This document shows, piece by piece, positions 30,191-41,198 of a stretch of 64,000 bases of DNA. Position numbers and translations under genes: made by a program. Below the pieces are notes generated by a model. It worked only from the letters and a program-made list of their open reading frames with translations. It ran no database searches and was not told the DNA's origin. The stretch spans positions 248,001-312,000 of the forward strand of contig JAUPFP010000031.1 of the NCBI GenBank assembly GCA_036925085.1. The letters run 5' to 3'. Source of the DNA: Brachycybe producta. Lineage: Eukaryota > Arthropoda > Diplopoda > Playtdesmida > Andrognathidae. Positions within the stretch are counted from its first letter, which is position 1; each line of letters begins with the position of its first letter.

Positions 30191-30487
30191 TAAGATAATT
30201 AAATTATAAATTTGTTGAGAAAAAAAAGTGATCCTCATTTTATATTTTGCAACAAAATTGAAATTCTGGGTGTCGTTGTTGTTACATTATTAATTTATTC
30301 GCCTTTTTTCGACTTCAAAGTGAAAGTTCTTAGCTTTCTAGTCTTAAGAAATGGAAATGAAATTTGAAATGAATTGGAATTTAAATGAAGCGAAAATCAT
30401 TTGGGTCTTGAACTTGAAAAGAGAAAAAAGATAACTGAGTTTTCTCTTTCTTTCTTCAATTTACTTCTTTTCATTTCTCGGATTTCT

Positions 30488-30985
30488 AAGGTTCAAATTC
30501 AAGAAGAAAACTTGGCACTTGAACCTTTAACTTGAATCTTCTATGAAAAGGATTCCAATATAGAAAAAAACTTTGTTTGAAGGTTCATCAAATATAAAAG
30601 ATTTTTATTTTGGAACCATATTCCGAGGGTTGCACTTCAAAGTTCAAGTGCTGAAGACCAAACTAGAAAAGAAAATGTGGTACCAGGTAACCTATAACCT
30701 CTGAGAGGGGTTCTAACTTAGATAAGAAGAAAAAAAACCCTGTACTCAATAAAACAGGGGTTTTCTATAATGGAACCCTGTTCAGAGGGTTTAAGCTGAA
30801 ATTCAAGTGCCAACTTGAACTTCAGCTTGAAGTCTCTCGAAAACAGGGTTCCAACATGTAAAAATTATTTTTCAAGGTTATACTCCAACTAAAAAGGTAT
30901 TTTTCTATGTTGTAATTTTGTCTAAAGAGAGAGTTCAAGTAGCAGTTCAAGTGCCAAGTTTGAATTTGAGCCTTAGAACTTGTGT
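30488..30985. mobile_element. fam-D cluster, several copies end to end
   Basis: GGTTCAAATTCAAGAAG opens at 30490 and TTTGAATTTGAGCCTTAG closes at 30965. In between, CAGGGTTCCAAC, GGAACCCTGTTCAGAGGG and CAAGTGCCAA(C/G) recur, giving at least three arm pairs. Confidence 0.78.
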
Positions 30986-31289
30986 TTTTTTTATTTATTT
31001 CTAGCTTCTTTAATGTCAGTTTTACAAGTCAATATTTTTATTTCTCTTTTCTTTTGGCGTCGTTTTCAAGAAATACCAAATTTTTTTTTGGCCCGGGTTC
31101 TTTTTTTTCCATTTCTAATCCCCATTTACAGTTTTAAAACTCTGAAGAAGAAAAAAAAAATGTGCCAAGAATTCAGTTTCTCTTCATGGATGGTTTTTTT
31201 TAGCATAGATTGATCCCTCTTAACTTTGATAACGTGTCCGGACTTGAAAAGTAGAATTTGTGTATAATATAATATTAGGCCGCCTCTAC

Positions 31290-31354
31290 CCTCTCTCTCT
31301 CTCATTCCGCCCTTTTCATCTTTTTTTGTTGCCATCACCACCACCACCACCACC
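31290..31354. repeat. CT and (CAC)n microsatellites
   Basis: CTCTCTCTCTCT at about 31292 and a CAC run at about 31335-31354. Confidence 0.9.
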
Positions 31355-31629
31355 ATCCTTATAAATAATATTGGAGGAAGAGAGTATCAGATGAACAAAA
31401 AAATGATAATCCAATGTTCAGTGGCTGTGATGCGGCAACTAGTTCTATTATATGTCAAATTCAGACGTTATTTATTGGTCATCTTGGACATTTAATGGAT
31501 GAATTTTATTATTTGGTCGCCGCCATGTTTGTTTTATTTTTGTGCCAAGTTTGATTGAAAAAAAGAAAAATGGCCGCCAAAAAAAAAAAGAATTGGGGAA
31601 AAATGGTTTGAAAACTTAATTGGTTTTAC

Positions 31630-31712
31630 AGTAAGTCCTTGACTTAACACGGATTCGAGGTTGCGGTACTTTTCCCTTAGCAATTAACCGCATAAGTTGA
31701 GAACTACTGAAT
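31630..31712. mobile_element. Very short TIR element, tentative
   Basis: After TTA, CAGTAAGTCCTTGACTTAAC on the left and ATAAGTTGAGAACTACTG on the right are imperfect inverses. The style resembles pogo-type TIRs, but the right flank is not TA. Confidence 0.4.
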
Positions 31713-31920
31713 GTTGTAGTGAGTTACATTAAGTTAATGGGCGAAGCTGAACGTGGGCTGGCAATTTTCTGAAGAAGAAAAAAAGCTCATGGGCCTGGTG
31801 GGCCGTTTGAAAAATGTCAGCCCTTGGGGTTTCTGGGTCCTTCGTGTTTTGTTATAAAAATTCAGTCCATGGGTTTCTCCGGTGTTTTTCATGAGCTTTA
31901 TGGGCCTCGTGAGTTTAATT

Positions 31921-32018
31921 CTACATACACGAGATATCCTCTGGAAGTATATTCCACTGTCCAACGACCCTCGGTACAAATAACCAAAAATACGAGTCTG
32001 TTGATGCAAAAATTTCTC
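31921..32018 (-). pseudogene. Non-LTR reverse transcriptase remnant (CR1/jockey-like C-terminal motif)
   Basis: The minus-strand frame reads FASTDSYFWLFVPRVVGQWN and continues ILPEDIS before a stop at 31921. Many CR1-, L2- and jockey-like LINE proteins end their RT region with an FxPRxxxxWNxLPxxI pattern, and this fits it well. Only about 30 codons are recognisable. No YxDD core, endonuclease or 3' tail was found, so it is a dead fragment. Confidence 0.6.
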
Positions 32019-32053
32019 TATTTTGATTAAGGTGGACAGTGGACACTGCTGTA

Positions 32054-32241
32054 CAGAATAAAACCCCGCTTAATGCTGCCTCGTTTACAGCTGTCTTGTT
32101 ATACAGTGTAGTACGCATGGGCCGATTAACCTTTGCTGTACTTGCTCGGGCATGTTGAGTAATATAATGACATTTAGCACTGTTTTGATTAGCACTCCGC
32201 TTTCTAGTAACGAATCCTGAGTGCTAACCGAGGTATTACTG
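32054..32241. mobile_element. MITE with TA flanks, pogo/mariner-like
   Basis: It begins CAGAATAAAACCCCGCTTAA after TA (32052-32053) and ends AACCGAGGTATTACTG before TA (32242-32243). CAGTAATACCTCGGTTAGC-type ends are typical of pogo-related MITEs. The left end is diverged. Confidence 0.65.
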
Positions 32242-32243
32242 TA

Positions 32244-33027
32244 CAGCTTTGCAAAACAGCTTAGGACAAGACCCCAGTGATATTTTTTATTCAGAATGTT
32301 GTAGGAGCCGAACTCAGTTCTGCTGAATTCAAGGATTTCAGGATTATTATTGAATAAGCTGGAAGCAAAAAAAGGCCTAAGTTGCTCCCCTCTTTAATGA
32401 AGAATGCGATTTCTAAGACAAATAGTCAAGTTGTCCAGATGGATTATATTTGCACTTGTTGTTAAAAAAAAATGGCAAATGGTACAAGTACTTATGAAAA
32501 TGACATTTCTATTTATTAGGATTTTCTTTTTGTGTAATAATAGTTTTCTAAAGTAAATTCCGAAAGTCCATTTGATAAATTATTTTCTATGGATTCCAAG
32601 TTATTTGTGGAACGGAAATGAAAAATAAAAAAAATGACTTTTATCCCGTCTTTAGCTTTTTTCTTTCTGTTTTGTTATTTGTTGTCCATTTTTACCATTG
32701 TTGAAGTATTATCGTCTTATTTCATGGCACATTCAACATTTTAAGTTGTAACACATTGATGTAATTTTTCATTTTGTAAGGTTTTTTTCTTCTTCTTGTT
32801 TTTCGTCTGTTGTTGTCCATTTTTATTTCATACAATTTTGTTTCCCACTTTTTATTTCTTATCTGAGAAAGGTCATTTGGTCAGTCCACACGTGCAGAAA
32901 AAAAGAAAACTCTATTTTTCTTTTAAACCCTTTTCATTGTTAAGTTGAGTTATTGGAACTTGGATTTAGTTTTATCAATACTTTTTACAATTATTCATTT
33001 TTGTTGGCCCTTTTGTAAGTCTTAAGA
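32244..33027. other. AT-rich DNA, no recognised feature
   Basis: I see no ORF or repeat worth naming. TTGTTGTCCATTTTTA occurs twice (32681, 32812), suggesting a small old duplication. Confidence 0.45.
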
Positions 33028-33283
33028 GACTGGGCCACACTATGTGTCCAACATTTGTACGCAACATTTGCCAGTTGGACCGTTCAGATTATGTGTGGCC
33101 GAATCACGAATGGCGTGGTGAACACATTCCAATGTTGGAGGGGCTTTTTAACACGGGACAAGGAAAGCGACACTTGCCGCTCCGACACTCGTCTCACGGC
33201 TACACTGTGTGTCGAACTATCATTTGTTCAGAGTTGTGGAAGGCCTTCGATGCCATAGTGTGTCCCAGGCATAAAGCTTTAAG
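33028..33283. mobile_element. TIR element, GGGCCACACTATG ends
   Basis: CTGGGCCACACTATGTGTCC on the left is an imperfect inverse of GCCATAGTGTGTCCCAG on the right. The element is GC-richer than its flanks. The plus-strand frames within it have no recognisable domain and end at the element edge, so they are not called as genes. The target duplication is unclear. Confidence 0.65.
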
Positions 33284-33364
33284 GCCCAAATTCAAGAAGG
33301 CAATTTGTAATTGACGCCTCAATTTTTAAACCTTCTGAAGAAACCAGTTTCAAGAGGGTTTTAA

Positions 33365-33590
33365 ACTAGAAAGTGTTTTAGAAACTAGGAGTGTAATTCA
33401 GACACTTAAGATATATTTTAATGTTGATGATATCTTTCAAAATAAACTTTTTCTAGACAAAAATTAAAAAAATATCATCTGCGTAAAATTGCTAAAGCTC
33501 ATTTTGAAAGATATTGACAAGAAAATTCCTCTTAAGGGATATCGATCTACCCTTTCTAGTTTCTAAACCACTTGCTAGTTTTTTTCTTTA
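33365..33590. mobile_element. fam-A foldback element
   Basis: GTGTTTTAGAAACTAGGAGT, ATATCTTTCAAAATAAAC, ATTTTGAAAGATATTGAC and CTACCCTTTCTAGTTTCTAA. Confidence 0.85.
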
Positions 33591-33940
33591 AAGATGAGTT
33601 TAAATGTGTTTACAGTCGATATTTCATATTTTTTTTTAAATTTATGTTATTTTTTTTTGTGTCTGTTCCACTTTTAAATCTACTTTTCAAGTTTGATGCC
33701 AACAAACAGAATACAAAAAATTTGGCTGAAGTTCCAAATTCTTTGCATTTTTCTATCGGTTATTTTTTTAATGTGGAAAATGTTTTTTTTGTTGCTATTT
33801 CTAAAAAGTACATTTTGTACAATTTCTATCTAAAAGTATTCACCAAAATGACAGTTAGAAAATACATTTCATTATATAGAAAATTGCAAAGTAGCAAAAT
33901 TTGCACCGAATTTCTTCTTCATATCTTCTCATCCAAGACA

Positions 33941-34616
33941 TATACATAGAGGTAGCTCAACTAAGAGTTCTGCCTATGGAGCATTTTGTGTCGTAGATGA
34001 GTGCAGCCAATAGATGGTATCACCTTCACTTAAGAGCTCAGTTCCAGCTCATAGACCATGGTGTCAATTATTGCACAATCTGGCTTTGCCATGGACTTTT
34101 GGAATTCATGAAATAATGAAATGAAATGAAGTACAAAAGGACACAGCGTAGGATTGCAGCACTTGACAGTGTAACCTAGATGAACTTCAGCGGAAATCAC
34201 TAGCAAAACGTAGAGCTGAACAGGGCATTGTTAGATGACATCCTTGCTAAATTCTCTTATGCCTCTGACGCCAATTAAAGAATTAGAAACTAGAATTGAT
34301 GCATATTTATGGACTTTCTTTCCAAATTCATTTAGGGGGGAATTTTTGGAATTTTTTTCCAGCACATAGTTCTGTTTCAGGACGAATTCAAGATTTTATG
34401 AAGTTGACGTCTAAACTTTGCCTAAATGACAACAATGTATGCGATTGAAAATGATCCCCTCTGCCACATGACTCTCTTGCCGATCGATCTCCTTTCTAAA
34501 GAGAAATAGATAAGAGAAATAAAGATACCTTTGAAGAGAGGCTATATACATTTAAAGCTCACTCTTAAACAAAAGTTTTGCCTAACTAAACATGGAGTTG
34601 AGCTACTTCTATGTAT
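33941..34616. mobile_element. fam-E element, complete ends
   Basis: CATAGAGGTAGCTCAACTA on the left and GTTGAGCTACTTCTATG on the right are inverses with TA outside, as for Tc1/mariner. Next inward is GTGCAGCCAATAGATGG. The middle holds AATTCATGAAATAATGAAAT, like a LINE or SINE tail. No transposase frame is seen. Confidence 0.8.
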
Positions 34617-35290
34617 AGCATATCTTGTTGTTATTTTTCATCAACTTTTTGGAAGTAAAAGTTAAGGATTTTTTTTTTCTTGGGATTTCTCATTATTTTG
34701 TTTTGCTGATGTTCATTACTCATTAGTATCATGATTGTCTAATTAGTGGGGGGGGGGGGGGGGTAGAGTCTTCTAAAGTCTTTTAATTATGATATAAAGA
34801 GGAAATTACTTTTCATCCATCTTTTCTTACTGTGTATTTTAAGCCACAAAACCGGCATCCAAAGTTGACAATATCATCATCATCATCATGTAGCGACATT
34901 TCTTAAATTAGTTCTTTTGCTTCCAAAATTCAATCAGTCAATTTAGTTGAGATGTTTGGTTTTATTCGTCTTTTTAATTGGAAATATACAACTGAGTTAA
35001 ACAAAAAAAAGGGAAGACATTTTATATTTCGTCTGAAATTGCAGTCAAAATAAGATTTGAGATTTATTTTTAAAGAAAATACAAAAAAAAATCTATAAAC
35101 TGCAAAAATAAAAATTAGAATTTGATTAATGGATGAACAAGAGCAACAAAGTCCATTAATCACAAGTGATGAATTTGATTATTATGACGATGATGATGAG
35201 GATGATGATGATAGTCTTTCAACATCAGGTCCCCTAGATTCATAATAATAATATAGGTTCACACTAACATTCATCAAAGGGTGGTGAGTC
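34617..35290. other. AT-rich DNA with G16 run and short microsatellites
   Basis: G16 at 34748-34763, (ATC)n at about 34874-34889, and (GAT)n near 35188-35212. No gene. Confidence 0.6.
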
Positions 35291-35293
35291 TTA

Positions 35294-35653
35294 AGCCGGG
35301 ATTACACCGAAGGAACATTGTGCAACATGTAGCATGCGACATGATGCACAATGTTTCGGACTGTGGCATGCTACAACTGAGACTCGTGCATCATGTTGCA
35401 CGCTGTCGCCATTGTTTCCGATTCGAGTGGAAACAAACGCACTGGCTGCAGTCTGGTTGGACATAGACCGTGAGACAGAAACAACAAGTAATAAAATTGC
35501 ACGCGACACGTAACAGTTGTAGCTTCCGGTGTAATAGGAGTAGCCGCATGCTGCAAGATTTTTTGGGTGATCTATGCATGCAACAATATGCTACACGATG
35601 TCGCTTGCCATCTTCCGCATGCCGCACAATGTTTCCTCGGTGTAATCCAGGCT
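35294..35653. mobile_element. PIF/Harbinger-like MITE
   Basis: AGCCGGGATTACACCGAAGG and TCGGTGTAATCCAGGCT are inverted ends. TTA stands outside on both sides (35291-35293 and 35654-35656). Inside, near-palindromic GCAACATGTAGCATGC and CGCATGCCGCACAATG blocks continue the arms. The 3-bp TTA duplication points to PIF/Harbinger. The several frames across it are shadows of the palindrome. Confidence 0.88.
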
Positions 35654-35908
35654 TTATACTTAACTGGAACTTCAGCCTGTCTTCCACAGGTGTGACAGTT
35701 TTGAGATTAGATCCTAGATCCCCCGTTTACACGTGGTCGTCCAGGGTAAGAAGACGATTCAATTTTTATTAATATTCTTTTAAAACCTTCGAGAAAATTA
35801 GTCTACTTTTTTAATTTATCATGAAAATAAATGGTAAAATTACGAAATTTGGAATTGGTTTATATGTATTGGCTATAAGTATTTTTTATGCAAATGTACA
35901 CAAGTGAT

Positions 35909-35921
35909 ACCAGATGGCGCC
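35909..35921 (+). promoter_or_regulatory. CTCF-like motif
   Basis: ACCAGATGGCGCC is the best match to the animal CTCF core in the window. A second, AGAGGGCGCTG, lies 150 bp downstream at 36067-36077. Motif evidence only. Confidence 0.27.
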
Positions 35922-36129
35922 TTCATTGAAATCGTCATTTGCCAACTACATCAAAGACACCGACACAAACTGAACAAAAAGAGTGTGTATTTTCTATACT
36001 GTGACACACTATCCTAAAATCAGACCTCCTTCCTATAAATAGTAATTCAATTTCAAGATTAGAGATAGAGGGCGCTGTTTGTTATTTTTTTTTTTTCATG
36101 TCACATGTGAATAAATTAAATTTTGGGAA

Positions 36130-36730
36130 CATAGGCCCGCCTCAAGGGGTTTTCATGTGATCACTGATCACTCTTGTTGATCATTTGCTTAAAAAACTCA
36201 TTCCCTCCTCACCCCCTCCTTTCCCCTGGAAACTGAAGGGAATTTGGGGAAAAGAGGTTTGTGTCTCTTTTTCAAATTACATTCTAGAATATCGGGAGGA
36301 GGTTGTTCTTGTAACGTAATTAACGAACAATCTCTTTTCTCTTTCCCGTATAAAATTCTGTGTTAGATGCATAAATAAATAAACGAGCATTAAATTAATA
36401 TTGATGATGTCATTGCATTGGATTTTCAGGCGGATCTTACAAAGCCTTCCAACATATGAAAACCAAGATAATTAAAAAAAAACACTTTATAGTTGGGTTT
36501 GTTAAAGACTGGATGGATGGAGAGACAAAAAAGAGAGAGAAAAATTCATAATTTTCGAGGCTTCGGGATTATGTTGGATACAACTTTATGGGTTGCAATT
36601 TTTTAATGCGGTTTTTTTCTTCTTCTTCTTCTTGCGATATTGTCGATTAAAAAAATGGCAACATCGTTTTTAGGGTTTTTTTTTCCGCCTCAAACGAATT
36701 CATTGCAAATGATTCCTTGTCAAAAACAAC
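36130..36730. other. No recognised gene or element
   Basis: A C/T-rich patch at 36205-36230 and general AT-rich sequence. TTGGATTTTCAG at 36419 looks like an acceptor, but no donor or supported frame follows. Confidence 0.45.
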
Positions 36731-37054
36731 GACGATTGGAGGTAGAGGCTAGCAGTGTTTCTAGTTAGTCCCTTTAGGGCAATAGGATTTGGGACTTGTA
36801 TTTTTAGGGCAAATGTCTCTATCGCAAATAGTTTTAGGGCAAGTGTTGTTACGGGAAATCTTTCTTTAGGGCAAATGTCCCTTTTGGACAAAATGTCACA
36901 TCCCTCACCACTGTACAGTATATTTTTAAAAGATCATTTTCTGCTAATATTAGCCATTTATTTAATAAACTGAGTGGTAGAGGATAGTTTTGTGTCACAC
37001 TCGAGTACACTAATGTAATCTTCTGCTAGTTAGCCTCTACCTCCAACCCTCGTC
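36731..37054. mobile_element. fam-G MITE, copy 2, with internal AGGGCAA repeats
   Basis: GACGATTGGAGGTAGAGGCT on the left is the inverse of AGCCTCTACCTCCAACCC plus TCGTC on the right. TTTAGGGCAA recurs at about 36774, 36805, 36833 and 36865 (spacing about 28-32 bp), a small tandem array inside the element. Confidence 0.82.
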
Positions 37055-37569
37055 ACTGTGTCAGATGAATTCGTTTCAGTTGGATACAGCTATTTTTTTT
37101 TCGTCTTCTTCTTCTGGAATGATGGAGTTTAAAGAAGAAGAAGGTCTTAAAGACTTAACCGATATCATTATTATTATTGGTTTGGTTTTGACTAATAGGC
37201 TTTAAAAAAAAAGATGATAATGTCGTTACATCCGGGAAACAAACTTGTGTTATATAACGATTGTAATAACGACATGTCTCAGAGAGACATACACACTTAT
37301 ACATTAAATATTATAGTCTGGATCATCTTCTTACAACTCACTGGGGGAGATTTCGGAAAATGAAAAAAAAAAGAAGACGACTAGAAAAACCATTATTCAT
37401 ATGTGAGAGCAGCCTCTCCTTTCTCTTTTCTTAAATATTTTTTACATAAGCCTATTTTTACATTTTGAATAGACTTTTTGGGGGGGGGGGGGGAAATGGA
37501 GAATATGCCTCATTTTCGAGGTCTATATGGATGAATCTCGGTGGCCATTTTCTTTTCATTAGTTAGTTC

Positions 37570-37800
37570 AAAAATGAATTTTTTAGGTGCAAAATGAACA
37601 AAAAACTTGTATTGATTGAGTTTTAGAAACTAGAATGGTTGATCAATCACTTAAAAGTTTATTTTCAATGTTAAATTTGAGTTGTGGCTGTTTGCAAAAT
37701 GGCACAATTTTAATTGGTTCATAAGAAGTTTTAATTTGAAAGATATGAACCATGAAAGTCCCTCTTTAAGTGATTCACTTTACTCTTCTACTTTCTTACG
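37570..37800. mobile_element. fam-A foldback element, diverged
   Basis: TTTTAGAAACTAGAATGGTT on the left and TACTCTTCTACTTTC on the right, with GAAAGATATGAACCATG inside. Confidence 0.7.
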
Positions 37801-38279
37801 TTGTGATTTGCATATTTTGCAAATGGCTACTTTGAATGTAGAGGAGAGATTCTCCTCTTTCTCTTTCTTCTTGTTTATTGTTAATCGATTCCAAACCAAG
37901 GGGGTTAAAGTTCATCCAATTTGTTCCATCCATCCAAATATTCTTTCACTTTGTGTCTTTTCTTCATGTTCTTTTTACTAGAAACAACAACTAACTTTGA
38001 AAATTTATTGCAATCGTTTTGCCCTTTTTGGTCTCACATTTTTCCTCTTTTCTTTCACTTACTTTTATTGTTTTAACTTTTAAGGTTCAATTGTTTGGTT
38101 TTTCCCCCCTTTTTTCCTGTTTATTTTAGTGGAAAACATTTTTAAAAAACAATCATTTGATAATGTTATACAGGTGAACGCCTCAAAAACAGTGATCGTT
38201 GTCACTTGTTTGAAAGGTTTTGTCACATTTCAATTGGTAAGTCTTAAATAACTACATCTAGGATGTGAATTTTGTGAAA

Positions 38280-38720
38280 AAAAGTCTATGGACCTTAAGG
38301 GCCTGGAGGTTTTTGTGTGCTGGCGGATTTGTTGGCCTAATTATAAGTAGCATTCTTTAAGAAAAAGTCTAGCCTAGGAGTTTTTTTGTGGGCTTTATGA
38401 ACCTAGTGTGCTTTATAGGCTTCTAAAATCTGGTAGGTTTGTATGCTTGTTACCTTAGTGAGAGCTTTGGCAAAAATCTAACCAGAATCCAAATGATCTT
38501 TGTGAGTCACATGGACCTGGTTGACTTTGTGAACCTAATGGGCCAGGTGGACTTTGTGGGTCTTGGGTTTTGTGGTCTACATGGAGTCTGATAGGTTTGT
38601 GGGTTTTATGAACCTTTCCTAAAAGCCCCAGTCCATGTCCTTTGCGGGCTTCATGGACTTTGTAGGCCTCGCGGGCTTGGTGTACGGGGCTTAGTATAAA
38701 GTTGTGTGGACTGGGCTTGG
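38280..38720. repeat. Degenerate GGGCTTTGTGGGCCT-type repeats
   Basis: Short variants of TGGGCCTGGTGGGCTTTGTG recur irregularly; a related patch lies at 31790-31910. On the minus strand this translates to a proline/glycine-rich, collagen-like peptide (QSPPGPLGSQSQPGP), which is a by-product of the repeat. Confidence 0.65.
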
Positions 38721-38844
38721 CTAGGCCCCGATTAATTTTACAAAATATATACGTCTTCAGTAAGATTGTCCTCATAAATTTAGTTGCTAAGCAACTCTCT
38801 GAACTCTGAAAGTTGTTATCATTTAAAATTCGATATATAATCAT

Positions 38845-38868
38845 AATGATGATGATGATGATGATGAC
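38845..38868. repeat. (GAT)n microsatellite
   Basis: About seven uninterrupted GAT units. Confidence 0.93.
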
Positions 38869-39299
38869 GACAATGGAACTTAAGAGAACAATAGAACTAA
38901 CTTGTACCACTTTAGTGTTATTGACACAAAAATACAAAAACAAACGGGACACATTTCGTCGTTTTGGATGACATTTCTACTAATTAATAATTTCTAACGA
39001 ATTTCATAAAAAGCTACTTAGACTAGTAAGTTTAAATAAAGCGAATTAACTGAGACGGTTGGAACAAAAGAAGACAATGACAAATAATTAATTAAGTGTG
39101 AGTGTCACATTTTCACTGTGACTGAAATAAACTGGTTTACGGATTAACCGATCATTTATCTTCATCGTATTTTTTTCTTTTAGAGAATATATTATAAAAT
39201 ACACTTTTTTCTGCGTGAAAAATTAATTATTTATGCAGATTTTATTATATTTTATTTTAAAAGAAAACGTGATAAATATCTAAATAGAACAACAGAATG

Positions 39300-39500
39300 G
39301 CAAAAAAAACAGTCATATGAAAGGAAATTGTCATATCCTGCTCATAAAGTTGTTACAGTCACAAGAAAAAAATTGTAGAACTTCATTTTATGACAAATAA
39401 CTGTCATAATGTTTATCATATCTTTATGATTGTCATTAATTGTTTTACAGCATAATGTGACAGTCATAAAATGATACATCATAATATTCATAATCAATGA
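39300..39500. repeat. Dispersed repeat shared with 9880-9967, partly palindromic
   Basis: TTATGACAAATAACTGTCAT and TGTGACAGTCATAAAATG give an inverted pair, with GTTTTACAGCATAA inside. Confidence 0.5.
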
Positions 39501-39534
39501 CATCATAAGCTTTAGGTATTAATAACAACTGTAA

Positions 39535-39620
39535 GTAAAAATTAGAAAAGAGTTGTAGAAACTAGAAGAGTAACTGAATCACAATAGGAGATTTTTAATA
39601 TTATTTTTGAAAATGTTTTA
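39535..39620. mobile_element. fam-A fragment
   Basis: GTTGTAGAAACTAGAAGAG and GTAACTGAATCAC match the left arm. Confidence 0.6.
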
Positions 39621-39644
39621 TGAATATCTGAACGCTGAAGTAAC

Positions 39645-39900
39645 AATTAAGGAGAAATTGAAAAGCGTGTTAGAAACTAGAAGGGTAGCTGCTCATGTTG
39701 ATATCTTTCAAAATAAACGTTTTATTTATTTATACAAATTAAAAGAATATAGTTTTTTTTTTTAAAAAAAAAGCTTATTTTTAAAGATATCAACATGAAA
39801 TTACTCTTAAGAGATTTAGATACCCTTCTAGTTTCTAAAACACTTTTAAGTTTCTCTTATTTTTGTTTCTAAAAGATAGAAAAACCAAGTTTTAAGTTTT
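39645..39900. mobile_element. fam-A foldback element
   Basis: GTGTTAGAAACTAGAAGGG, ATATCTTTCAAAATAAACG, AAAGATATCAACATGAAAT and GATACCCTTCTAGTTTCTAA. Confidence 0.88.
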
Positions 39901-40052
39901 AGAATTCTGGTCCAACTTTGAATTGAAAAAACTAAATATTTAGAGTAGTTTTAAATTCTCACAAAAGATATGACCATGAGAAAGAGCAACATTAAAGAGA
40001 AATTGAAAGTGAATTAGAAACTAGAAGAGTAGCTGAATTGTATCGTTCGCTT

Positions 40053-41198
40053 ATACCTTGTAGACACATATGAGTTTAAATGAATTCGAATTAAATGTGT
40101 TCTTGTGTGAATTATATGGAATCCAGTTAAGGACATGAACCAATTAAAAATTGACTTTAATTATTAATATTTTAAATTGAAATATGTGACACCCTGTAAA
40201 AACAGAAGGTGAAAAACTCAAGTCAAAATTCAGTCTTGACAGTATGGCACCCCTAGGTGCACAGATGTTCGGACTTGGGTGGCCCGAATTCTAGAGAATT
40301 CGTGGAACCAAGTCCGACCATGAGAAAATTGGGAATAAGTCCCAAAAATATTTCTCCTTATGATTTAGTATCCCCGGCCCAGGGCAATGATTGGCCCAGT
40401 TGGTCAATCATTAAGCCCTGAGGTGACAGTTGCCCCTCCCAGGAGACTGGACCAGTGAGCTTGAGACTTGAGTGTGAGGACAGTCAGAGTTTAGACACTG
40501 AGTAACAGAGTCAGTCTTGAAGATTAAGAAGAGTAAACTTGAGCCAGAGTACAGAGTTCAAGAAGGAATAAGTTCTGACTTAGAGTAAAACAATAATGTA
40601 AAGAAGAGTACAAAGAGTTAGTAAAGATACATTTGATAATACATAAACCTGTGTAAGTGTTGTGCATTTGAACTATATTGGGTTTCTGTACTCCTAAAAT
40701 AGAGGAGTATCCAGCAGAAGGCACTCAGACACAGCCTGAGTTCCTCTGCCTGGAGCCTCCAGCAACTCAACGAAAAGGACTAGAGTACCTTCGGCATCGT
40801 CACGCCCTATATCCAAAGATCCCTAGGAAAGACGGTCTTTTTGTGGGCCATACCAGGCAAGGCAAGTAAATGTCGCGCCCGGTGAATCCAACTCCCAGAG
40901 GTACAACAGAGGCTGGCCCGCAGCAGTCGACAACAGAGTCGACCCGGGCACCACCGATTCAGAGGGAACAACGGCAACGAAGTTCGAGAACCGGCGGCGC
41001 CAAAGGGCCAGTCACGTCACAAATACTAAATCAATATTTTTGTCAATAGTTTCTATATTTTATATTTAAGTATTAACTCAATATTTTCCAATTATTAACT
41101 AAATATATTTAATTCGACGACATGTTGTTTGTTTGTCCTTCAAAGGGCTCTGTAAAACACGTTTATTATTTAAATTAACAGGTGTGTCTACTAGGTAT
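40053..41198. mobile_element. fam-C MITE split by a solo LTR
   Basis: ATACCTTGTAGACACATATG opens it and GTGTCTACTAGGTAT closes it. Without the LTR and one AATA the element is 305 bp, matching other copies. It lies inside fam-A and is itself interrupted at 40185. Confidence 0.9.
40185..41021 (+). mobile_element. Solo LTR, 837 bp
   Basis: It begins TGTGACACCCTG and ends CAGTCACGTCACA, so the ends are TGTGAC/GTCACA. AATA stands on both sides (40181-40184 and 41022-41025); intact fam-C copies read GAAATACTAAATC at this point, which confirms a 4-bp duplication (a 5-bp AAATA reading is also possible). ATACATAAACCTGTGTAAG near 40637 may be the poly(A)-signal region. The last 150 bp are GC-rich. No primer-binding site, polypurine tract or second LTR is present, so it is the product of LTR-LTR recombination. 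A Ty3/gypsy- or BEL-type origin is plausible. Confidence 0.9.

Noticed and set aside
33042-33314. 90-codon ORF with tryptophans and cysteines
   Set aside because: It lies inside a TIR element and ends just beyond its right end; no domain recognised.
35281-35772. Cluster of overlapping ORFs as a small gene
   Set aside because: All fall in a Harbinger-like palindrome; they are shadows of its inverted arms.
38455-38952. 165-codon minus-strand ORF as a gene
   Set aside because: It is made of a (GAT)n microsatellite (poly-isoleucine), unrelated AT-rich DNA and a degenerate GGGCCT repeat. No domain or splice support.
40678-40869. 63-codon ORF as a retroviral-type product
   Set aside because: It lies wholly within the solo LTR and has no recognisable motif.
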